A stretch of 5,339 nucleotides of DNA from Bacteroidota bacterium (lineage in GTDB: Bacteria; Bacteroidota; Bacteroidia; Bacteroidales; 4484-276), in the NCBI GenBank assembly GCA_013203545.1, contig JABMQA010000698.1, positions 1 through 5,339 of the forward strand, in the 5' to 3' direction. The stretch's first letter is position 1, and the number at the start of each line of letters is the position of its first letter. Shown here piece after piece: positions 1 to 5,339 of this stretch. The notes under the pieces are model-generated. The model saw only the letters and a program-made list of their open reading frames with translations, had not been told where the DNA came from and ran no database searches. A program made the translations under genes and the position numbers.

Positions 1-1926
1 AAAATTCCATTTGGGGCAAAATATTTTGAAATTGGAAATATTGATGATGACCCCTACAATGAAGTGGTGTATTCGAATGGTCGTATTATACAGGTGCAAA
101 ACAGTAGCATAATTAATGAATACCAATTCCAGACTTCAAATGGAAATGTGAGGATAGGGCTTAGCGACATGAATGCCGATGATGTGAAAGATGTTGTTTA
201 CTCTTCCAGCGACACAATTTATGTATATGATTTTGAAGCAAAGCAATTGATTTGGTCGCAAAAGTGGGAATCTGACTATGGTTACGACAAGCCAATTACT
301 GGCATGTGGTTTTATGATTATGATGGAGACAACACAAAAGATGTATTTATTGGCAATAGTAGCCGTGATGCTGTGTATTGTTATAATGGAGTGAACGGGA
401 ACAAAGACTTTAACCTGGCGGATTCTCCAATTGATGGGATCATAAATGTGGCAGTTGCTGACCTTGATTCTGATACCAACCTGGAAATTATTTGGTCTAC
501 AGGAGCTTACAATACAGGTCCTGATTATTTCTTTGTTTATGATTTATCAACCTTGGGCGAAGATTGGCAAAGCAGGCATTACAAAAGTGATTTTAAAGCA
601 TTTGATGTTGGGGATGTGGATAACGACGGCCAATTGGAAATTGTATCGGGGTGTTTTGGAGAATACCTACAATATTATGACCATGGCTTTTTAACAGTTT
701 TTGATGCTGAAACCAAGAACATTAAATGGCGGAATGATACAGAGATTTTTGGGAATCAAGTTGAAGACTATACAGATATTAAAATTGGGGATATTGATAA
801 TGATGGTAAAAATGAATTGCTTTTGGGTGTAGAATATGATTACGCGTTCACTTATGTGTATGTTTTTGATTCCATCTATGAAGTAGAAAGAAGTTTCGAA
901 ATACATGGCATGTCTATCATTTTGGATATGGCAATTGTTGATATTGATAGCGACGGTGAGAATGAACTGATGGTTACGTCCGGTACAAATGTAAGTGGCA
1001 GTTCAAATCCAGATGATTGGCAGAATTACATTTATATTTTTGATGGCGCATCCGGAGAAATTGAATGGCAGAGTGAACTGTTGGCAGGTGTAGGCTCAAC
1101 AAACAGTTTGCTTAATATTGGTAATATCGACAGCGACGAGGCATTTGAAATTGTAACTATGTTGGATAAGAGAGATGAGAATTTTCATACTTTAATTATT
1201 GTCGATGGTACTTCCCATGAAATCATCCAGGATAACTCGATGAATTATACTGCTGTGTCCATTTCAGATTTTGATAATGATGGCAAATACGACATCCTGG
1301 CCGCTGTTGATAACGGAACGATAGAAATATTAGACGGGACCACGCTTTCTTCGAAACAAACCATAAACATACCTTGCGGCAAAATAAACACCATCAATAC
1401 TTACGACTTGAATAGCGACAACGTTATGGAGTTGATATTTACAGATAATTATACCCTTAATTTATTTGATATTGCTAATAATGAAACGAAGTGGCGAAGC
1501 GATACGATCAACTCCAGGGTTGGGTGCTTTAACAGTTTGAAAATCGGCAATATTGACGCTGACGATAAAATTGAAATCCTTTTGAATGCCAACCATGGAA
1601 TTTTCACTTTCAAGGTAAACTATGATTCCATCTCTTCTGTCTTTCCGGTAACTAATTATTCAAATCAAAATGCATCAAGGATCTACCCGAATCCAACCAG
1701 GAATAAACTGACAATAGAAACAAATATTGATACGCCTGATTTATTTCATTTTAAGATTTTCGATTTATTTGGCTGTATTGTACAAGAGGAATTTTATTCT
1801 AATATTTACAATGGAAACAACACAACAGAAATTGATGTTTCAGACTTGAAACCTGGAGTTTATACAATTCTCTTAATTAAAGATGAGAAAATACTATCTA
1901 GCAATAAGATAATTAAGATACCTTAA
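1..1926 (+). CDS. T9SS-secreted FG-GAP/VCBS-repeat beta-propeller protein (5' partial)
   Basis: The frame is open to the first base, so the N-terminus and signal peptide lie outside; the GTG at 64 is internal because a repeat motif (NIDDD at 37-51) precedes it. 641 residues are visible. Eleven Asp-rich motifs of the form D-h-D-x-D-x-x-x-(E/D)-h (h, hydrophobic) begin near 37, 166, 316, 460, 613, 790, 940, 1123, 1267, 1405 and 1549, spaced 43-61 residues. They match FG-GAP/VCBS blades, whose Asp/Asn loops usually bind calcium. Many blades also carry a (V/I/L)-(Y/F)-D...W strand like PQQ-type propellers (VFDAETKNIKW, IFDGASGEIEW). The last ~82 residues (from 1678) form a type A T9SS sorting domain: IYPNPTRNKLTIE, then FKIFDLFGCIV, then LKPGVYTILL and a basic end. 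Inferred: exported across the outer membrane, cleaved at the C-terminus, and released or surface-anchored, perhaps in adhesion or glycan binding. No catalytic domain is visible. The function is unknown; the architecture is well supported. Confidence 0.93.
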   Translation, partial: KIPFGAKYFEIGNIDDDPYNEVVYSNGRIIQVQNSSIINEYQFQTSNGNVRIGLSDMNADDVKDVVYSSSDTIYVYDFEAKQLIWSQKWESDYGYDKPITGMWFYDYDGDNTKDVFIGNSSRDAVYCYNGVNGNKDFNLADSPIDGIINVAVADLDSDTNLEIIWSTGAYNTGPDYFFVYDLSTLGEDWQSRHYKSDFKAFDVGDVDNDGQLEIVSGCFGEYLQYYDHGFLTVFDAETKNIKWRNDTEIFGNQVEDYTDIKIGDIDNDGKNELLLGVEYDYAFTYVYVFDSIYEVERSFEIHGMSIILDMAIVDIDSDGENELMVTSGTNVSGSSNPDDWQNYIYIFDGASGEIEWQSELLAGVGSTNSLLNIGNIDSDEAFEIVTMLDKRDENFHTLIIVDGTSHEIIQDNSMNYTAVSISDFDNDGKYDILAAVDNGTIEILDGTTLSSKQTINIPCGKINTINTYDLNSDNVMELIFTDNYTLNLFDIANNETKWRSDTINSRVGCFNSLKIGNIDADDKIEILLNANHGIFTFKVNYDSISSVFPVTNYSNQNASRIYPNPTRNKLTIETNIDTPDLFHFKIFDLFGCIVQEEFYSNIYNGNNTTEIDVSDLKPGVYTILLIKDEKILSSNKIIKIP

Positions 1927-1938
1927 CCAGTTTCACTG

Positions 1939-1973
1939 AAAAGGGACCGAGAACTTTAGTGTCGGTGCCTTTT
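1939..1973. terminator. Probable bidirectional intrinsic terminator between convergent genes
   Basis: The arms AAAAGGGACCGA (1939-1950) and TCGGTGCCTTTT (1962-1973) pair as 11 base pairs with one internal G-G mismatch around an 11-nt loop. The A-run on one side and T-run on the other give a T4 tail in either direction. It lies 12 bp after the stop of the upstream plus-strand gene and ~90 bp after the typA stop, as expected for a shared terminator of convergent genes. The T-tract is short, so efficiency is uncertain. The right arm overlaps codons of the restriction-enzyme remnant on the minus strand. Confidence 0.6.
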
Positions 1974-2041
1974 AGTTCAATTACCCCGAGAGCCTTTCCA
2001 TCCTGCAAAATTGCGCCATCTGTTTTTCTGGCCCCTTTTTC
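1955..2041 (-). pseudogene. Remnant of a type IIG/Eco57I-like restriction enzyme nuclease domain
   Basis: Read on the minus strand, this gives about 29 stop-free codons including TDGAILQDGKALG followed by VIELKGTDTK. From memory of the family, this matches the 'TDGAI...VIELKGT.T.DL' segment in the N-terminal nuclease domain of Eco57I-like restriction-modification proteins. The Asp (codon 2020-2018) and the E-x-K (codons 1978-1970) would be the PD-(D/E)XK catalytic residues. The family usually continues with DL...QAF.YK and a SNF.KLRFY segment; here it turns into unrelated sequence (VLGPFSVKL) formed by the terminator arm. No start codon, methylase motif or specificity region is present, so it is a dead fragment. 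The frame happens to follow the typA stop directly. A chance resemblance is possible because the match is short, but it includes the spaced catalytic signature. Confidence 0.55.
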
Positions 2042-2065
2042 ATTTTTCAATTGTGCAGAATGAGT

Positions 2066-3832
2066 TTATATTGAAATCTTCCGCATTCTAAGGCTCTTCG
2101 GTGTCACTTCAAGGTATTCGTCATCTTTGATGTATTCCATGGCCTGTTCAAGTGAAAAACGGATTTTCGGAGCAATCCTGGCCTGGTCGTCGGTGCCTGA
2201 GGCACGCATGTTGGTGAGTTTTTTTCCTTTGTTCACATTCACATCAATATCCTTTTCCCTGGTATGTTCGCCAACCACCATGCCTTTATAAACAAGTTCG
2301 CCGGGTTCAACAAAAAAACGTCCCCTGTCCTGTAACCTGTCAATGGCATAGGCAAGGGCTTTCCCGGTTTCAAAGGCGATAAGCGAACCTGCGAACCTCC
2401 CCCCTATCTCACCCTTATGTGGCATATAGCCGCTAAATCTGTGCGTCATAACGGCTTTTCCCGTTGTGGCGGTCAAAATATTGTTTCTCAATCCTATCAA
2501 TCCCCTTGAAGGAATGGTGAATTCGAGGTGCTGTAAATCGCTTTTGGGTTCCATGATAAGCAGTTCACCTTTATTCATGGTAACCAGTTCGATGGCCTTT
2601 CCGGCATAATCCCCCGGAACATCAATGACTAGTGTTTCAAAAGGTTCGCATTTCACACCATCGATTGTCTTCATGATCACTTTAGGCTTTCCCACCTGAA
2701 ATTCATATCCTTCCCTGCGCATGGTTTCAATTAATATGGACAGGTGCAATACGCCACGCCCAAACACATTAAATTTGTCTTCGGTGTCAGTATCTTCAAC
2801 CTTCAGCGCCAGGTTTTTCTCGGTTTCTTTATAGAGTCTTGAACGCAGATGGCGGGATGTTACAAACTTTCCTTCTTTGCCATAAAAGGGTGAGTTGTTG
2901 GCAACAAACATCATACTCATGGTAGGCTCGTCGATGGAGATTCTGGGCAGTGGCTCCGGAGCTTCCAGGTCTGCGATTGTATCGCCAATTTCAAAATCGT
3001 CCAGCCCGACGATGGCACAAATATCACCACTGCGGGCAGTTTTAACTTTTTCACGTCCAAGACCTTCAAACACAAACATCTCCTTAATTTTAACCTTTTC
3101 CTTTCTGCCGGCCTTTTTACAAAGCGTATAAAACTTGCCTTCCTCCAGATCACCTCTGAAAATGCGACCGATGGCAATGCGCCCTGTATAATTTGAATAA
3201 TCAAGCGATGAAATCTGCATCTGTGGAGTTCCTTTAACATAAGGAGCTTCTTCAATATTTTCGATGATCGTGTCGAGCAAAGGTACAACGTCATCACTTT
3301 CCGTATAGAGATCCTTGGTCATCCAACCCTCTTTCGATGAACCGTAAATTGTTTCAAAGTTAAGTTGATCTTCGGTGGCATCCAGGTTGAACATCAGATC
3401 AAAAACCTCCTGCTGCACCTCTTCAGGTTTACAATTCAGCTTGTCAATCTTATTGATAACGACTATGGGTTTTAAACCAAGTATTAAAGCCTTGCTAAGT
3501 ACGAAACGTGTTTGCGGCATGGGACCTTCAAAAGCGTCAACCAGTAACAGCACACCATCCGCCATTTTCAATACGCGTTCCACTTCGCCGCTAAAATCAG
3601 CATGTCCCGGCGTATCGATGATGTTTATTTTAACATTCTTGTAATTCACCGAAACATTTTTCGATAAGATGGTTATTCCCCGTTCACGTTCCAAAGCATT
3701 GCTGTCGAGTAAAAGGTCTTCAACTTCCTTGCGCTGATCCAACGTTTTACATTCCTGAATAATCCTGTCAACCAGTGTGGTTTTACCATGATCAACATGG
3801 GCGATTATGGCGATATTTCGTATTGATTGCAT
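2066..3832 (-). CDS. typA: Ribosome-associated translational GTPase TypA/BipA
   Basis: A 588-residue GTPase of the EF-G/LepA superfamily; family members bind the 70S ribosome and aid 50S assembly and stress or cold adaptation. All G motifs are present: P-loop AHVDHGKT (residues 11-18), switch I RERGITI (49-55), DTPGHADF (73-80), NKID (127-130) and a G5-like SSK (165-167). Next come a beta-barrel domain II (~205-300), EF-G-like domains III and V (~305-480) and the BipA-specific C-terminal domain, whose ribosome-contacting loop KGKKLTNMRASGTDD (from ~535) is intact. I chose the ATG at 3832 because the family starts MQ-x-IRNIAIIAHVDHGKTTL; an in-frame ATG at 3838 would add Met-His. No Shine-Dalgarno is seen, which is normal in Bacteroidota. 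The protein ends LRMRKISI, lacking the ~12-17 residue basic tail (of the ENxRRR type in E. coli BipA) usual in the family. It is probably monocistronic: the gene upstream on the same strand is 304 bp away and unrelated. Confidence 0.97.
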   Translation of the reverse strand: MQSIRNIAIIAHVDHGKTTLVDRIIQECKTLDQRKEVEDLLLDSNALERERGITILSKNVSVNYKNVKINIIDTPGHADFSGEVERVLKMADGVLLLVDAFEGPMPQTRFVLSKALILGLKPIVVINKIDKLNCKPEEVQQEVFDLMFNLDATEDQLNFETIYGSSKEGWMTKDLYTESDDVVPLLDTIIENIEEAPYVKGTPQMQISSLDYSNYTGRIAIGRIFRGDLEEGKFYTLCKKAGRKEKVKIKEMFVFEGLGREKVKTARSGDICAIVGLDDFEIGDTIADLEAPEPLPRISIDEPTMSMMFVANNSPFYGKEGKFVTSRHLRSRLYKETEKNLALKVEDTDTEDKFNVFGRGVLHLSILIETMRREGYEFQVGKPKVIMKTIDGVKCEPFETLVIDVPGDYAGKAIELVTMNKGELLIMEPKSDLQHLEFTIPSRGLIGLRNNILTATTGKAVMTHRFSGYMPHKGEIGGRFAGSLIAFETGKALAYAIDRLQDRGRFFVEPGELVYKGMVVGEHTREKDIDVNVNKGKKLTNMRASGTDDQARIAPKIRFSLEQAMEYIKDDEYLEVTPKSLRMRKISI

Positions 3833-3852
3833 ATGCATATAATTTCAGCCGG

Positions 3853-3860
3853 CAAAGGTA
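3853..3860 (-). promoter_or_regulatory. Candidate typA -7 promoter box (TACCTTTG)
   Basis: Read on the minus strand, TACCTTTG fits the Bacteroidota sigma-factor -7 consensus TAnnTTTG exactly. It ends 20 bp before the chosen typA ATG (14 bp before the upstream ATG), so transcription would start around 3845-3849 with a leader of roughly 12-18 nt. A clear -33 TTTG is missing; GTTT at 3880-3877, 16 bp upstream, is the nearest candidate. An interrupted repeat ACCTT-ATTA-AGGTG lies just upstream (3861-3873) and could be an operator or chance. Confidence 0.4.
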
Positions 3861-3929
3861 ACCTTATTAAGGTGATAAACTCATTTTTATTCTCGGTGAA
3901 AGAAAGTGTAATGGTTTGGAAGCTTTCAA

Positions 3930-4091
3930 GACGCTGTCTCAAAAGACTTCGTGGTTCTTTGTGATTCCTTTGTGTAACTTTGTGGTATAGCTTAAAAAGC
4001 TGTTTCACAGAGGATCACGAAGAATGCACAAAGCTCCTCAAAGGAGAAAAAGACCAATATTTATTATTTTACTACCTTTTGAGACAGCCTC
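3930..4091. mobile_element. MITE-like non-autonomous element with 16-bp terminal inverted repeats
   Basis: The left end GACGCTGTCTCAAAAG (3930-3945) and right end CTTTTGAGACAGCCTC (4076-4091) are inverted repeats matching at 15 of 16 positions. They enclose 130 bp with no convincing gene, so the 162-bp unit has the size and form of a MITE. The ends resemble GGCTGTCTCAAAA-type termini that I associate with some bacterial IS families; the parent transposase cannot be named from sequence alone. No target-site duplication is evident in the flanks (TTTCAA on the left, ATAATTC on the right), which suggests either age or an element that makes none. It fills most of the 304-bp gap between typA and the next minus-strand gene. 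The interior is the heptamer array annotated separately, followed by a small hairpin (CTCCT-caa-AGGAG, 4034-4046) and an AT-rich stretch. Confidence 0.6.
3947..4033. repeat. Opposed arrays of CTTTGTG heptamers forming a long imperfect hairpin
   Basis: Four copies of CTT(C/T)GTG start at 3947, 3957, 3968 and 3978. Three complementary copies (CACAGAG, CACGAAG, CACAAAG) start at 4006, 4016 and 4027. Spacing is 10, 11, 10 bp in the left arm and 10, 11 bp in the right, about one helical turn. The arms meet at a perfect AGCTT-aaa-AAGCT hairpin (3989-4001), so the inner three units of the left arm can pair with the three of the right, leaving the outermost left unit unpaired. I recall similar CTTTGTG runs in intergenic DNA of many Bacteroidota genomes, often near small GxxExxY-type genes, without a settled role. 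Confidence 0.7.
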
Positions 4092-4142
4092 ATAATTCAC
4101 CTTTGAGCATTTTTAATGACACAAGTGTATATCAAAGGAATA

Positions 4143-5339
4143 TTACCTCGAAATAACCAGTTTGCCTGAAAATACCCTACTTTCAGAATTGAAAGTATAA
4201 AAATAAATTCCTTCACTTAATCCACTTGTATCCAGTATTATTTCATTAATTCCTTTTTCAAATAAACCCTCTGCCGGTTGTAAAATAACCTGGCCTGTAA
4301 TATCGAATAATGCGATTTTACCAATTATATCCTCTTCCAGTGATAACCTGATGGTTGCTTTGTCGGACGCAGGATTGGGAAAGCAGCTTATTCGGCCAGT
4401 TGTTTCTTCAACTTCATCTATACCAACGGCAACATTTGCATTCTCAAGTAGGATGGTCCCAAAACTAAAGGGTTGCCATACACAGGCATAGCTATAAAAA
4501 ACCTCATAAAAAATTTCAGCGTCTTCTTCAATTGCATTGTCATTAAATTGAAATTCCACATCGGCATAAACGGAATCATTGAGTGCCTGAAGGTTGCCAA
4601 CATTTCCTAAACCATACACTGAATGATAGCCTTCCCAAACCAGCCGGTCGGGATAACTACAGTCGAATTCCCTTTCGAAAACCAAATTATTGTTGGTATA
4701 TTTCCTGAAGGGTGTTGTGCTAAGGGCTGTTATGTTTGGCGACAAATGCAGTTCCACACCCCAGATTTCACCATATCTTAAATCGTCAAGTACCAGCGAG
4801 AATCTCAGGGTTTTAATTTCACCGGGCAAAAAGGAATTATCGTCGATTGTTACAACGTGCACGGTCTCGAATTTCTTTTGAAAAAGTTGTACGCCAGATA
4901 ATCCCCCCTCCGGAACTATGAAATCATAAATCGTGGATTCAGTACATTTAATGTATGCCGTATCCTCAGATGTTACGGTAATGTTGGCATAATAACCCGG
5001 TTGAACATTTACGAAGGTAAACTCACCATTTTCATTGGTTTCGGCCCACATCGAGTTTATTGCGGTGATCCGTACGGTACGGTTTGCCATCAGGATGGGT
5101 TCGTTTGTTTCCACATTAAACAACTGCCCGCTTACCGTTATCCCATCCTTCGGTTCCAGATAAAAATCCATAATAATTTCCTGCGGTCCGGTTGGGTCGA
5201 TTGTAAGGTCAATTTGATCACCATAGTAGTATTCGTTCTGAAATACATTAAAATGGTAAGACCAGTCCGGGACCAATTCATCAAAACTGTAACTTCCATC
5301 ACCATCTGACCATGCAAAGAAAAATCCCGAATGGCTGAA
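4143..5339 (-). CDS. T9SS cargo protein with carboxypeptidase-regulatory-like domains (5' partial)
   Basis: The frame is open to the last base of the window, so the N-terminus and signal peptide are missing; the TTG at 5276 is internal, since in-frame coding (AWSDGDGSYSFDEL) precedes it. 398 residues are visible. Residues 1-~64 are the end of one carboxypeptidase-regulatory-like beta-sandwich (SDGDGSYSF...LVPDWSYHFNV). Residues ~66-155 form a second (ITVSGQLFNVETNEPI, then ETNENGEFTFVNVQPGYY). Residues ~157-305 are an unassigned, probably all-beta module with aromatic residues and two Cys (FDCSY, YACVW). Residues ~317-398 are a type A T9SS sorting domain: FPNPASDKATIRL, IALFDITGQVIL, LSEGIYFYTF, ending KLVISR. 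No catalytic motif is visible; a peptidase or glycanase domain could lie upstream, outside the window. Inferred to be outer-membrane exported. The product class is well supported, the activity unknown. No convincing terminator follows its stop before the MITE-like element. Confidence 0.92.
   Translation of the reverse strand, partial: FSHSGFFFAWSDGDGSYSFDELVPDWSYHFNVFQNEYYYGDQIDLTIDPTGPQEIIMDFYLEPKDGITVSGQLFNVETNEPILMANRTVRITAINSMWAETNENGEFTFVNVQPGYYANITVTSEDTAYIKCTESTIYDFIVPEGGLSGVQLFQKKFETVHVVTIDDNSFLPGEIKTLRFSLVLDDLRYGEIWGVELHLSPNITALSTTPFRKYTNNNLVFEREFDCSYPDRLVWEGYHSVYGLGNVGNLQALNDSVYADVEFQFNDNAIEEDAEIFYEVFYSYACVWQPFSFGTILLENANVAVGIDEVEETTGRISCFPNPASDKATIRLSLEEDIIGKIALFDITGQVILQPAEGLFEKGINEIILDTSGLSEGIYFYTFNSESRVFSGKLVISR

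Noticed and set aside
64..1926. GTG at 64 as the true start of the first gene
   Set aside because: The frame is open upstream to base 1 and encodes a conserved Asp-rich repeat motif there, so the gene is cut by the window edge.
1981..2043. Minus-strand ATG frame of 20 codons beginning MKKGPEK in the convergent gap
   Set aside because: It is in a different frame from the restriction-enzyme resemblance, very short, and matches nothing I recognise.
2895..3644. Several 78-126 codon frames inside typA on both strands
   Set aside because: They are shadows of the strongly conserved typA reading frame, with low-complexity Ser/Leu/Lys-rich translations.
3805..4008. 67-codon minus-strand reading frame overlapping the typA start and the heptamer array
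   Set aside because: It runs through the repeat, the promoter region and the typA start in another frame. Its N-terminal part (KVTQRNHKEP) is just the translation of the CTTTGTG heptamers.
3947..4033. Repeat array as a CRISPR
   Set aside because: Units are 7 bp with 3-4 bp between them and are arranged in opposed arms, unlike CRISPR repeats of about 23-40 bp with unique spacers of similar length.
4100..4138. CCTTTGA...TCAAAGG inverted repeat after the minus-strand gene, as a terminator
   Set aside because: The stem is 7 bp with a 25-nt loop and no T-tract follows on the minus strand, so intrinsic termination is not supported.
4143..5276. TTG at 5276 as the true start of the last gene
   Set aside because: In-frame coding typical of a carboxypeptidase-regulatory-like domain continues to the window end, and no signal peptide follows the TTG.

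Overview
The window looks like chromosomal DNA from a member of the Bacteroidota, probably an environmental or gut Bacteroidia-type lineage. Three things point there: two separate proteins carry C-terminal type IX secretion (T9SS) sorting domains, the only promoter-like box fits the Bacteroidota TAnnTTTG consensus, and no Shine-Dalgarno sequence precedes the one visible start. The DNA is moderately AT-rich, more so in the first gene than in typA. The species cannot be told from this sequence.

Layout. Positions 1-1926 (+) hold the 3' part of a large secreted protein made of 11 visible Asp-rich FG-GAP/VCBS-like repeats and a T9SS sorting domain. It converges on typA/bipA (minus strand, stop at 2066), a ribosome-associated translational GTPase. 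The 139-bp convergent gap holds a hairpin that could terminate transcription from both sides. It also holds a short minus-strand peptide remnant resembling the PD-(D/E)XK nuclease core of type IIG (Eco57I-like) restriction-modification enzymes. TypA appears to lack its usual basic C-terminal tail, right where this remnant begins.

Upstream of typA, 3839-4142 is non-coding: a candidate typA promoter, then a 162-bp MITE-like element (3930-4091) with 16-bp imperfect terminal inverted repeats. Inside the element, seven CTTTGTG-type heptamers stand in two opposed arms (four and three copies) with 10-11 bp spacing. From 4143 to the window end (minus) lies the 3' part of a second T9SS cargo protein with carboxypeptidase-regulatory-like beta-sandwich domains.

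The three genes share no evident pathway. The outer two encode exported or cell-surface proteins and the middle one is housekeeping. The parts most worth checking are the two intergenic gaps: a restriction-enzyme relict possibly merged into a terminator, and the heptamer-bearing MITE-like repeat. No complete new multi-gene system is visible.
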